Positions 36,932 through 45,280 of a stretch of 64,000 bases of DNA are shown piece after piece. The position numbers were made by a program, and so were the translations under genes. Position 1 is the first letter of the stretch. Each line of letters begins with the position of its first letter. Source of the stretch: UBA4877 sp002399345 (GTDB taxonomy: Bacteria > Bacillota > Thermoanaerobacteria > Thermoanaerobacterales > UBA4877); NCBI GenBank assembly GCA_036752905.1, contig DAIORT010000001.1, positions 186,001 to 250,000 of the forward strand, given 5' to 3'. The notes beneath the pieces were generated by a model that searched no databases, had not been told where the DNA came from, and saw only the letters and a list, made by a program, of their open reading frames with translations.

Positions 36932-37123
36932 ATGGCACGTGTATGTCAGATATGTGGAAAAAAGCCTGTTGCCGGTGTACAATATAGCCACTCACATAGA
37001 CAATCAAAAAAAACATGGAAACCTAATATTAAAAAAGTAAAGGCGGTTGTGAACGGAAAAACCAAGAGGATTTATGTATGTACTAGTTGTTTGAAATCAG
37101 GCAGAGTCACCCGTGCTTTATAA
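36932..37123 (+). CDS. rpmB: 50S ribosomal protein L28 (zinc-binding form)
   Basis: 63-residue ribosomal protein starting MARVCQICGKKPVAG. Two cysteine pairs (CQIC and CTSC) make it the C+ zinc form. The start ATG follows TAGGAGGTGTATTTA; an in-frame GTG inside that site is rejected. It is a single gene pointing toward spoVM, with a shared bidirectional terminator between them, as in Bacillus. Confidence 0.97.
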   Translation: MARVCQICGKKPVAGVQYSHSHRQSKKTWKPNIKKVKAVVNGKTKRIYVCTSCLKSGRVTRAL

Positions 37124-37159
37124 AAAAATGTGCTGATATAATTTGTCAGCACTTTTTTT
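37124..37159. terminator. Bidirectional terminator between rpmB and spoVM
   Basis: A-run, 7-bp stem GTGCTGA (37130-37136) / TCAGCAC (37146-37152), then TTTTTTT. It works for rpmB on the plus strand and for spoVM on the minus strand, whose stop codon partly overlaps the T-run. Confidence 0.85.
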
Positions 37160-37226
37160 ATCTCTTGACAAAAATTTTTAATATACTTTTGATAAACCTA
37201 GGAGCTTTAAATACATATATCTTCAC
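37158..37226 (-). CDS. spoVM: Stage V sporulation protein M (SpoVM), tiny amphipathic peptide
   Basis: 22-codon gene too short for usual gene finders. SpoVM is an amphipathic helix that recognises the convex forespore membrane, anchors SpoIVA and starts coat assembly. The peptide begins (M)KIYVFKAPRF and shares with Bacillus SpoVM Lys2, Tyr4, Lys7, the key Pro9, Phe11 and Ile15, followed by a basic C-terminus KR. It is 22 rather than 26 aa. The start is GTG, eight bases after GAGG in AAAGAGGTGTCACCC. The place between thiN and a convergent rpmB is exactly that of Bacillus spoVM, which strongly supports the call. A terminator follows immediately. Confidence 0.88.
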   Translation of the reverse strand: MKIYVFKAPRFIKSILKIFVKR

Positions 37227-37271
37227 GGGTGACACCTCTTTACATATATTAGCATCATTTTGAATAAGCCA

Positions 37272-37451
37272 CTATCCTTGGTTGAATAATAAAAATCCTA
37301 AAAACATGATTAATACCCCTATACCACTCATCCAAAACCACAGAGGAATATTGATTACCATTATTATTGCACCTGCTATCATAAGAGCCAATCCGATCAG
37401 ATTCATGCCGTTGTTCCTCTTAGGTCTGCACCTGCGAAATAATTTAGGCAT
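37272..37451 (-). CDS. Small two-helix membrane protein of unknown function
   Basis: 59 residues, start ATG after AAGAAGGGGTTAAA. A basic N-terminus (MPKLFRRCRPKRNNG) is followed by two hydrophobic helices (about 16-35, and 38-57 beginning PLWFWMSG), so the N-terminus probably stays inside. I do not recognise a family. It lies 57 bases after thiN and 45 bases before spoVM on the same strand, so it may be read with spoVM. The clear binding site, helix pattern and stop placement argue that it is real. A role in sporulation is only a guess from position. Confidence 0.72.
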   Translation of the reverse strand: MPKLFRRCRPKRNNGMNLIGLALMIAGAIIMVINIPLWFWMSGIGVLIMFLGFLLFNQG

Positions 37452-37507
37452 TTTAACCCCTTCTTAATATTCGTCAATCATATCATATGTTAGAATATAA
37501 GAATGTG

Positions 37508-38146
37508 TTACATATCATGAGAATAAATTGCCAGAATATAATCGTCACCTGTATCGATATATCCCTCTTCGCCTAAAAATATATTGCTGATACCTAGTGA
37601 AATATCCTTAGGAAGCTCTGCCTCATCCAAATTATAGTAAAACCCTCTCAAGGTTATCTTTTTGACATCTCCCAAAAAAGGAATGAAAGATATGGTGCCC
37701 CCCTTTTTACCTTTTAAAACATTTTCTCCTTTAAGCAGGATTATCCTATTGTTTTCATTGACTATTTCAGCCTTTACACCTCTCTCATATAAGTAATACA
37801 ACATACTTATGTTAGCCAGGGTATGATCCAGACGACTACCTATTACCCCGAGGAGGACCATTTCATTACTGCCCATCTCAATTGCCTTGTCAATGGCCAG
37901 TTGAGTATCTGTATAGTCCTTTGCTACCGGGTATCTGAATATCTTAGTACCAATCGTTTTGAAATAATTTAAGGTATCTTCATCCAGAGAATCAAAGTCT
38001 CCTAATAATACGTCGGGTTTTACCGACAATACCCTTGCATATCTTGCACCACCGTCTGCGCATATAAACAGATCGGTATTCTTAATATAAGGAATTAAAA
38101 AGTCAACATCATTTATTGTACCGTTAGACAATATGGTAGCCTTCAT
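37508..38146 (-). CDS. thiN: Thiamine pyrophosphokinase
   Basis: Makes thiamine diphosphate from thiamine and ATP. The 212 residues show ADGGARYA, PDVLLGDFDSLD and KDYTDTQLAIDKA, the conserved nucleotide and Mg-binding segments. The ATG overlaps the rpe stop by 4 bases. Downstream are the small membrane protein and spoVM. Confidence 0.95.
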   Translation of the reverse strand: MKATILSNGTINDVDFLIPYIKNTDLFICADGGARYARVLSVKPDVLLGDFDSLDEDTLNYFKTIGTKIFRYPVAKDYTDTQLAIDKAIEMGSNEMVLLGVIGSRLDHTLANISMLYYLYERGVKAEIVNENNRIILLKGENVLKGKKGGTISFIPFLGDVKKITLRGFYYNLDEAELPKDISLGISNIFLGEEGYIDTGDDYILAIYSHDM

Positions 38147-38790
38147 TTTAATAACATCTCAAATCTTTTACAATTTTCGTTGATATCGCCCTTAAATACC
38201 GATGTACCTGAAACAACAATATCAGCCCCGGCTTTTTTAATGCCTTGCGCATTATCAAAATTTATGCCGCCGTCCACCTCGACCGCAAAGTCATTATTGC
38301 TCCCCCGCATTTTACAAAGTTCCGCAATCTTCAGCTTAGTGCTGTCGATTAACTTTTGACCTCCAAATCCGGGATTTACCGACATCGCCAATACCAGGTC
38401 CACGTCCTCAAGCACATACTTAAGAGTAGACGGAGGAGTCGCTGGATTTAAAGCTACACCTGCTTGGACGGATCTTCTTTTAATTAAGTTGATCACCCTG
38501 TTTAGATGTGTGCAGGCCTCCTGATGTACGGTTATTATATCAGCACCCGCTTCACAAAAATCGTCAATATAATTTTCAGGATTTGATAACATCAAATGAA
38601 CATCTAGCTTTAAGTCGGTAAAGCGTCTCATATGTTCCACCAGGCTTGGCCCAAAAGTCAAGTTTGGTACAAAGTGACCGTCCATCACATCTATATGCAG
38701 CATTTCTATACCGGCTTCTTCTAGCTTTTTAATATCGTCGCCCAATTTCAATAAGTCCGCAGACAAAAGCGATGGTGCCAAAATTGCCAT
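38143..38790 (-). CDS. rpe: Ribulose-phosphate 3-epimerase
   Basis: Pentose phosphate pathway TIM-barrel enzyme. The 215 residues begin with ILAPSLLSADLLKL and carry LHIDVMDGHFVPN and VNPGFGGQKLI. Metal-binding His and Asp residues are visible in those motifs. The start ATG follows AAAGGATAAA. In Bacillus the upstream neighbour is rsgA; here prkC lies directly upstream across a 96-base gap holding a large inverted repeat. Confidence 0.96.
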   Translation of the reverse strand: MAILAPSLLSADLLKLGDDIKKLEEAGIEMLHIDVMDGHFVPNLTFGPSLVEHMRRFTDLKLDVHLMLSNPENYIDDFCEAGADIITVHQEACTHLNRVINLIKRRSVQAGVALNPATPPSTLKYVLEDVDLVLAMSVNPGFGGQKLIDSTKLKIAELCKMRGSNNDFAVEVDGGINFDNAQGIKKAGADIVVSGTSVFKGDINENCKRFEMLLK

Positions 38791-38815
38791 TTTATCCTTT
38801 CCTCTCTAATATCCT

Positions 38816-38856
38816 ACCCGTTAAATAACTCCTAAAACCCATATTATTTAACGGGT
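38816..38856. repeat. Long inverted repeat between prkC and rpe
   Basis: 13-bp perfect stem ACCCGTTAAATAA / TTATTTAACGGGT with a 15-base loop. On the minus strand no T-run follows, so it is not a clear terminator for prkC; on the plus strand ATATTTTT follows. It lies where rsgA would be expected. Confidence 0.6.
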
Positions 38857-38886
38857 ATATTTTTAATCCTTCTTTTATGATAACTA

Positions 38887-40779
38887 CTATTCAATTTCAA
38901 ATACCGTATATGGTTTGCTTACATCATTAATATATACCTCAATAACACCATGTCCCTTTACAGGCACATTCGTAATATTAATAGGACTGTCCTCATATGT
39001 GTTTACTCCGGAATATATGGTCGTACTTCCGGAGGAATCTTTCTTTCTTACCAACACGTTCATTTCTCCCGAGACATCCGGTAAATTCACCGTAATGTTC
39101 TTTGTCACAGGGGGTGCTTCCGGTTTTTTGCTAACCGTCAGATATACCGTCGCATTTTTATTCAGCTTCTGCCCTGCGGTTACATTTTGTGATAATACAA
39201 TATTCTCCGCACCGTCTCTTTCCTGTTCCGTCACTCTCACCCTTAGTCCCTTATTACCCAGAAGTTGTTTAGCCTCATCCAGCGTCTTGCCTACAACATC
39301 TATCATTGTTATCTTTTCGTCGTCTTTACTGCCTTTGCTTACATAAAGTTTCACTTGTGAACCCAGCTTAACCTCTTCATCAGCTGCAGGACTCTGGGAG
39401 ATAACATGATTCTTCTTTATGTTGTCATCATACGCCTCTATGATATTTGCCTCTAATCCTGCATCATTAATGGCAGCTACCGCATCATTCTCCCTATAAT
39501 TTACCACATCGGGAACCCTTATAAGTTCTTGGCCTTTGCTTACCCTGACCTTAACTTTGGAATTCTTTTTAACCTTCACAGGTGCGGCAGGATCTTGAGT
39601 CAAAACTTCACCTTCAGGTTTATCACTAAAGTCTTCTCCACCCACATCAATAGTGAGACCCTTTTCTTTTAGAATGTCTTCGGCATCATCCACGTCATAA
39701 CCGACAACATTAGGCACCTCTATTTCAGCTACAGACTGATGATTAATGAAATATAGAGTTGCCATAGCTATTCCGCCCATAACAACAAGGGCTATTATTG
39801 TTGTCAATAAGATTGGCAAAACTTTGCTATGCTTTTTAGCATTGGTATTTTCCGTTGGTTTTGGGTATTCACCTGTTTTTTGTGATTCATCGTAATCTAT
39901 GGCCGGTATTATTCTGGTCGGTGCATCTTCTTCTATTTTTTCTATCATGAAATTGTCTGGATCCCTGACAAACTTATTTATGTCAGACAACATCTCACCG
40001 GCATCAGAGTATCTTCTGCTGGAATCCTTTTCAGTTGCTTTCAGTACAATTTCATCAATACCTTTAGGAATATTGGGGTTGAGTTTTGACGGTGGATTTA
40101 AATTTTCCTCAATGTGTTTTAAAGCCACAGATATAGGACTGTCACCCTCGAAAGGAACCTTTCCTGTAAGCATTTCATACATGACAATACCCAAAGAGTA
40201 AATATCTGATTTTGCATCTACCATACTGCCTTTTGCTTGTTCAGGGCTAAAGTATTGAGCTGTTCCTACAATATTTTTATTGTAAGTCATAGTATAATCG
40301 GTAGCCGCTTTAGCTATGCCGAAGTCTGTAACCTTAGCAGTTCCGTCTTCTGCAATCAATATATTATGAGGTTTTATATCACGATGTATAATATTGTGCT
40401 TGTGGGCATTATCTAACGCCCTTAAAACCTGACTTGTTATTGACAGCACCTTATTGATAGTCAACGGTCCGCCCGATTCCTTGATTGTCTGTTTCAAAGT
40501 CTTTCCATTTACAAATTCCATTACGATATAATAGATGTCTCCGTCATTTCCCACATCATATATACTGACAATATTAGGATGCGATAAACTTGCTGCTGAC
40601 TGGGATTCAGATCTAAATCGCCTAATAAATTCTTCATCATGAGAAAATTCAGGACGCAGGACCTTTATTGCAACGATTCGATTGAGCAAATGGCATTTTG
40701 CTTTATACACAATGCCCATACCTCCCCGCCCAATCTCCTCCAAGATTTCATACCTATTGCTCAACATCTTTCCTATCAA
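38887..40779 (-). CDS. prkC: Serine/threonine protein kinase PrkC with PASTA domains
   Basis: Membrane kinase that senses peptidoglycan fragments and controls germination and growth. The 630 residues hold a Hanks-type kinase (Lys39, HRD at 132-134, DFG at 152-154, GTAQYFSPEQ activation segment), a transmembrane helix at about 325-347, three PASTA repeats (starting VPNVVGY, VPDVVNY and MIDVVGK) and a C-terminal beta-rich domain of about 75 residues with no PASTA motif. It follows prpC by 14 bases, giving the usual kinase/phosphatase pair. Confidence 0.97.
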   Translation of the reverse strand: MIGKMLSNRYEILEEIGRGGMGIVYKAKCHLLNRIVAIKVLRPEFSHDEEFIRRFRSESQSAASLSHPNIVSIYDVGNDGDIYYIVMEFVNGKTLKQTIKESGGPLTINKVLSITSQVLRALDNAHKHNIIHRDIKPHNILIAEDGTAKVTDFGIAKAATDYTMTYNKNIVGTAQYFSPEQAKGSMVDAKSDIYSLGIVMYEMLTGKVPFEGDSPISVALKHIEENLNPPSKLNPNIPKGIDEIVLKATEKDSSRRYSDAGEMLSDINKFVRDPDNFMIEKIEEDAPTRIIPAIDYDESQKTGEYPKPTENTNAKKHSKVLPILLTTIIALVVMGGIAMATLYFINHQSVAEIEVPNVVGYDVDDAEDILKEKGLTIDVGGEDFSDKPEGEVLTQDPAAPVKVKKNSKVKVRVSKGQELIRVPDVVNYRENDAVAAINDAGLEANIIEAYDDNIKKNHVISQSPAADEEVKLGSQVKLYVSKGSKDDEKITMIDVVGKTLDEAKQLLGNKGLRVRVTEQERDGAENIVLSQNVTAGQKLNKNATVYLTVSKKPEAPPVTKNITVNLPDVSGEMNVLVRKKDSSGSTTIYSGVNTYEDSPINITNVPVKGHGVIEVYINDVSKPYTVFEIE

Positions 40780-40793
40780 TCAAATCACCTCAA

Positions 40794-41525
40794 TCAGCAC
40801 TTAACTACTACTATGGTTATATTGTCATACCCGCCGCGTTCATTAGAAAAGCCAACGAGGTTATTGCTGGCTATATCTATATCATTGTTTAAATACTCTT
40901 TAAGTATCTCTGAATCTGAAACCATATTTGACAGACCATCGGTACATAAAATAACAATATCATCCTTTTTCACATCTCGGATATAAACGTCAATATTCAC
41001 ATCAAAATCCACTCCGAGAGCCCTTGTTATCACATTCTTAAGGGGATGACATTTTGCTTCACTGGCTGAAATTTTACCTTCTTTAACCATCTGCGAGACT
41101 AAAGAGTGATCCTCTGTTATCTGCTCTATATTGTTTCCTCTTATGATATATGCTCTACTGTCTCCAATATGTCCTATATAAAATTTGCCCTTTTCTATTA
41201 AAAGCAAGGTCATAGTGGTTCCCATACCATTCTCATTCATATGCATATGCGATTCATTTAAAACACAGGAGTTGCTGTTGGCAATGGCTTCTCGCATAAA
41301 TTTTTCAATCATTTCATCTGTTTTTTGTAGAGAAGAATAATGTACATCAAAAAATTGTTTTACCGACTTCACCGCCAGCGAGCTTGCCACTTCACCTGCA
41401 TTATGTCCTCCCATACCGTCGGCTACTATATAGAGCTTATATGGATCACTACCCCCGGGTATAAAATAACTGTCCTCATTTTTATTACGTACTTTACCTA
41501 TGTCTGAAACAGCATTACTTATCAT
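40794..41525 (-). CDS. prpC: Protein phosphatase PrpC (PP2C family)
   Basis: Metal-dependent serine/threonine phosphatase that reverses PrkC phosphorylation. About 243 residues beginning MISNAVSDIGKVRNKNEDSY, with DGMGGHNAGEVAS, GDSRAYI and LCTDGLSNMV supplying the metal-binding Asp residues. The ATG follows AGGAGTGATTTCC; an in-frame GTG inside that site is rejected. Confidence 0.96.
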   Translation of the reverse strand: MISNAVSDIGKVRNKNEDSYFIPGGSDPYKLYIVADGMGGHNAGEVASSLAVKSVKQFFDVHYSSLQKTDEMIEKFMREAIANSNSCVLNESHMHMNENGMGTTMTLLLIEKGKFYIGHIGDSRAYIIRGNNIEQITEDHSLVSQMVKEGKISASEAKCHPLKNVITRALGVDFDVNIDVYIRDVKKDDIVILCTDGLSNMVSDSEILKEYLNNDIDIASNNLVGFSNERGGYDNITIVVVKC

Positions 41526-41530
41526 GGAAA

Positions 41531-42565
41531 TCACTCCTGATTCTTCATATAACTATTCCTTAATTGGCCGCAAGCAGCGTCTATATCTTCACCTAAAGAT
41601 CTTCTCACCGTAACATTTACTCCGCGTTCCTCTAATTTCTTTTTAAAGCTTGTAATTGTAGCTTGGGACGATGGTGAAAAGTCCTTTCCTTTAACGCTGT
41701 TTACAGGTATCAGGTTTATATTGCACAAAATGCCTTTTGTCAGTAAAGCAAGTTCTTCCGCATCTTTTTTTGTATCGTTAAAATCTTTAATCATGGTATA
41801 CTCAAAAGTTATACGTCTGTTGGTACAATCCGTATAATATTTTGCCGCCTTAATTATATCCTTTATCGGATATGCTTTATCCACCGGCATTATCATACGA
41901 CGTTTATCATCTGTTACGGCATGAAGGGATATTGCCACAGTAAATTGAAGGTTTTCTTCACAAAGTTTATAAATTCCCGGTACAATGCCACATGTTGATA
42001 TGGTAATATGCCGTGCACCTATCTTAAGCCCGTCTTTATCATTGATAATCCTTATAAAATGCATGACATTCTCATAATTATCCAGCGGTTCACCGCTTCC
42101 CATAATTACAATCCGTGAAATACGTATATTTTTTTGTCTTTGCACAGTCAGGATTTGCTCCAACATTTCACCCGGTTTAAGATTTCTAACAAATCCATTT
42201 ACGGTTGAGGCACAAAAATTACAGCTCATTTTGCAGCCTACCTGGCTTGATACACATAGGGTATAACCGTATTTATACTTAAGCAGTACGGTTTCTATAA
42301 GGTTATTATCCTCCAGTGTAATCAAGAATTTAGTAGAACCCGACATATGCTTTTCGTTGACTATACTGGACTTAAATATATAATACCGTTCATCTAATTT
42401 CGCTCTCAGTTCCTTAGAAAGGTTGGTCATTTCATCAAAGCTTTTTACATCATTACCGTATAACCAACCGAATATCTGCCCCGCTCTATATGAAGGCTCG
42501 CCCAAGCCGGCCATTATTTTCTTTAGATCTTCCAATGTGTAGTTCTTTATATCTTTCTTTTGCAT
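41531..42565 (-). CDS. rlmN: Dual-specificity 23S rRNA/tRNA A2503/A37 methyltransferase RlmN
   Basis: Radical SAM enzyme making 2-methyladenosine in 23S rRNA and tRNA. About 344 residues: the CxxxCxxC cluster in GCKMSCNFCA, GSGEPLDNYENV, and the C-terminal methyl-carrying Cys in AACGQL. The ATG eight bases after GGTGA is chosen; an ATG five codons earlier has no binding site. It follows rsmB across 53 AT-rich bases. Confidence 0.95.
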   Translation of the reverse strand: MQKKDIKNYTLEDLKKIMAGLGEPSYRAGQIFGWLYGNDVKSFDEMTNLSKELRAKLDERYYIFKSSIVNEKHMSGSTKFLITLEDNNLIETVLLKYKYGYTLCVSSQVGCKMSCNFCASTVNGFVRNLKPGEMLEQILTVQRQKNIRISRIVIMGSGEPLDNYENVMHFIRIINDKDGLKIGARHITISTCGIVPGIYKLCEENLQFTVAISLHAVTDDKRRMIMPVDKAYPIKDIIKAAKYYTDCTNRRITFEYTMIKDFNDTKKDAEELALLTKGILCNINLIPVNSVKGKDFSPSSQATITSFKKKLEERGVNVTVRRSLGEDIDAACGQLRNSYMKNQE

Positions 42566-42633
42566 TTGATAACTCACCATTTTCTATAATTATATCATAG
42601 ATTTATTATATCATATAATCAATTTAGCACCAC

Positions 42634-43977
42634 TTAACCTTTTCTGCGCATTTTGGCAATGAAGAAGCCATCCGTCTTATTAAGAGAAGGATATAATGTA
42701 ATATACCCGTTACTTGCATCACCGGTCACAAGACCGGGCGGAATCAGATCTTTAAAATTTATTAGTTCAAAGTCATTATTCCTCTTTAGGAACTTTTTTA
42801 TAACATCAATGTTTTCTTCTTTTTCGACGGTACATGTGCTGTATACCAATATACCTTTGGTTTTTACATATACGGCGGAGCTTGACAATATATTTTGCTG
42901 AACCTCTGAAATTTTTTTAATATCACATATGCGTTTACTCCACCTTATGTCCGGCCGGTGCCTGATGGTACCCAGCCCGGAACACGGTGCATCCACCAGC
43001 ACCCTGTCGACCTTGCCCAGTAATTCATAATCAGTTTTTGTTGCATCAAAGACCTGGGTTTCTATAATACTGTCACCCAGTCTGCTGGCATTTTGATTTA
43101 CTATATCCAGTTTGTGTGCATACACGTCTCTTGCAAGTAATCCCCCGCTATTTTTCATTAGTTCAGCTATATGAGTTGTTTTGCCACCGGGTGCACTACA
43201 TACGTCCATTATGAATTCTCCGGCCTGCGGGTCAAGAACATGTGAAACAAGCATGGAGGCTTCATCCTGTATATAAAACAGCCCTTCTCCATAAGACCTT
43301 AGGTTTTCCAGCCCGCCTATGCCTTTAAGCTGGATGGCCTCCTCTATATAATTGCCCTTTTCAGCACTTACACCTTCATTTTTTAATTTTTTTAATAAAT
43401 ACCTGGGTTCCATTTTTAATACGTTGGCCCGTACTGTAAGCGGTAATCTAATATTATCTGCTTCTAAAAGTCCCACGGTGAAATCATAGCCAAATTCATT
43501 CAGCCATTTTTTAACTAACCATTTGGGATGAGAATAAATAATTGATAAATAAGTCACCTTATCTTTCTTAGGCGGCAGTTTATAAGACCCGTTGTTCCGT
43601 AAAAAGCTTCTAAGCACGGCATTTACCATCTTAGCCGCACCAGGGTTACTATATTTTTTGGCAAGATTTACAGATTCGTATACCGCCGCTGAAGGCGGTA
43701 TACGGTCGAGGTACAAAAGCTGGTAGAGCCCTATTCTCATAATATTAAGCACCGCTATATCAATTTTATCGATGGACCTCGTAACATATTGCTTTAAAAT
43801 ATAATCAAGGGTGTTTTTTCTTTCTATTACACCGTATGATATCTCCAGAGCTAGCGCTTTGTCTCTTTTATCCGATAGGTTTATATTAATTTCTTTATTT
43901 GGATCAAGCGATTGATACCTATTTGATTTCAGTGCATCACTTATTATATTTAGTGCAGCTTCCCTCGCATTTTCCAC
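42634..43977 (-). CDS. rsmB: 16S rRNA (cytosine967-C5)-methyltransferase RsmB
   Basis: Makes m5C967 in 16S rRNA. About 447 residues: N-terminal NusB-like domain (ENAREAALNIIS...), then the methyltransferase with SAM site DVCSAPGGKTTH, PCSGLG and the catalytic Cys of YSTCTVEKEEN. I use the GTG at 43975-43977, seven bases after GGAGG. A longer frame to 44040 would overlap the upstream membrane gene by 62 bases and is rejected. Confidence 0.95.
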   Translation of the reverse strand: MENAREAALNIISDALKSNRYQSLDPNKEININLSDKRDKALALEISYGVIERKNTLDYILKQYVTRSIDKIDIAVLNIMRIGLYQLLYLDRIPPSAAVYESVNLAKKYSNPGAAKMVNAVLRSFLRNNGSYKLPPKKDKVTYLSIIYSHPKWLVKKWLNEFGYDFTVGLLEADNIRLPLTVRANVLKMEPRYLLKKLKNEGVSAEKGNYIEEAIQLKGIGGLENLRSYGEGLFYIQDEASMLVSHVLDPQAGEFIMDVCSAPGGKTTHIAELMKNSGGLLARDVYAHKLDIVNQNASRLGDSIIETQVFDATKTDYELLGKVDRVLVDAPCSGLGTIRHRPDIRWSKRICDIKKISEVQQNILSSSAVYVKTKGILVYSTCTVEKEENIDVIKKFLKRNNDFELINFKDLIPPGLVTGDASNGYITLYPSLNKTDGFFIAKMRRKG

Positions 43978-43978
43978 T

Positions 43979-44602
43979 CTAAATCCTCCGCGTTTGAACA
44001 AAATATTCATTATTAAAGTTGAAATAACCGTATTTTCCATTATTCGTTATAATATCGACTATTGCTATATTTTGCACATCCTGTGACGTTGTTAAATATA
44101 GTTGCACAAATCTGCCGAAAAAGGGCCCGATCAAGCTGGCTGCCAATATGGCAATTAATATATTAAGGAAATTAAAGTAACCATATTTAAACAACAATGT
44201 TAAAAATATGATGGATGAAATGAGGTTGGTAACCGCGAGGCTTGTTCCGCATCTCTTATGCACAGCAAGTCCTCTCTCTCCCCCAGCCATCCTTCTCTGT
44301 CCGATATCGGCTGCTTCATATACCATATCAGCCGGTGCACTCCCTTTTATTATAAAGCCGTCTTCCTGGGCATATCCACTGAGATTATAAACACCGCCGT
44401 ACTTTTCTTCTATCACATTTATTGCGGCATGTTCTAAAGCATGATTTTGCCTGACCATTTTATTGGTAGCTATATGATATATTTCTTTGGGTATAGTTAT
44501 TATATTTGAAAATGACTTTACAGTAAACTGTAACGGCAAAATTATGATATTCAAAAGTATAAATAGTAATATAGGAAATAAAATAAGCAGAAAAAGATAC
44601 AT
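43979..44602 (-). CDS. Membrane protein, probably DUF6391 family
   Basis: 207 residues with a strong N-terminal helix (about 1-28) and one or two further hydrophobic segments (about 123-160). The central motif RQNHALEHAAINVIEEKYGG and the segment RMAGGERGLAVHKRCGTSL are what I recall of the DUF6391 family; the two His in NHALEHA could bind metal. It directly follows the membrane protease gene and ends one base before rsmB. Function unknown. It is not part of the standard def-fmt-rsmB cluster. Confidence 0.65.
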   Translation of the reverse strand: MYLFLLILFPILLFILLNIIILPLQFTVKSFSNIITIPKEIYHIATNKMVRQNHALEHAAINVIEEKYGGVYNLSGYAQEDGFIIKGSAPADMVYEAADIGQRRMAGGERGLAVHKRCGTSLAVTNLISSIIFLTLLFKYGYFNFLNILIAILAASLIGPFFGRFVQLYLTTSQDVQNIAIVDIITNNGKYGYFNFNNEYFVQTRRI

Positions 44603-45280
44603 TTAGTCTCTTCTCTCCCTCAATATGATTAATCTGAAAAGCTGCAGAATTGACTCAAATGTAGCAGCTACATATGTCAGTGCTGCAGCTGACAATACTT
44701 CTTTTGCCGGACCGATTTCATTCCGGCTTAATATATCCTCCGACCCTAATAATTTTATAGCTCTACTACTGGCATTAAACTCCACAGGAAGGGTTATTAG
44801 TTGAAATAACACTGCTGCAGAAAATAAAATTATACCAGCATTTAAAAGAGGTGTATACCCCATGATAAGCCCCAGCAAAAAAAGCGGCCAGGCTAAATTT
44901 GACCCGAAGTTTGCTATGGGAACTATACTGCTTCTTATCTTTAGCGGAAAATACCCTTCTTTGTGCTGTATTGCATGTCCGGTCTCATGGGCGGCTACAC
45001 CAAGCGCAGCAATCGAATCACTGGCATAAACATCTTTTGAGAGCCTCATAACTCTTTTTGCAGGATCATAATGGTCAGTTAACGTGCCGCTTATCATTTC
45101 TATAGGTATTTCATACAGGCCATTCAAATCAAGCAATTTCCTGGCAACATCAGCTCCGGTATAACCCCCCGCGTTTGCATACTTCATATATTTTTTATAG
45201 GTTTTTTGTACTTTTCCCTGTGCATAGATTGCTAAAATAAAAGCAGGAATAAGCAATAAATAAGTTGAATCCCATATCAT
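44603..45280 (-). CDS. Zinc-dependent membrane neutral protease (YugP family)
   Basis: Predicted membrane metalloprotease of 225 aa. An N-terminal transmembrane helix (about 5-22), the HExxH motif in VAAHETGHAIQH, and further hydrophobic helices at about 120-165 are visible. The family is related to Bacillus YugP, whose substrate is not known. It overlaps the DUF116 gene stop by 4 bases and abuts the DUF6391-like gene, so the three are likely one module; a maturation link between protease and neighbour is inference. Confidence 0.85.
   Translation of the reverse strand: MIWDSTYLLLIPAFILAIYAQGKVQKTYKKYMKYANAGGYTGADVARKLLDLNGLYEIPIEMISGTLTDHYDPAKRVMRLSKDVYASDSIAALGVAAHETGHAIQHKEGYFPLKIRSSIVPIANFGSNLAWPLFLLGLIMGYTPLLNAGIILFSAAVLFQLITLPVEFNASSRAIKLLGSEDILSRNEIGPAKEVLSAAALTYVAATFESILQLFRLIILRERRD

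Noticed and set aside
37165..37190. Consensus TTGACA with an A/T-rich stretch on the plus strand that looks like a promoter
   Set aside because: It lies inside the spoVM coding sequence and downstream of the rpmB terminator with no plus-strand gene to serve; it is a by-product of the codons for the C-terminus of SpoVM.
42581..42633. Repeated ATGATATAAT words between rsmB and rlmN as promoters
   Set aside because: The -10-like words are good but no -35 box lies at a workable distance; spacing from TTGATT is 6 or 22 bases.
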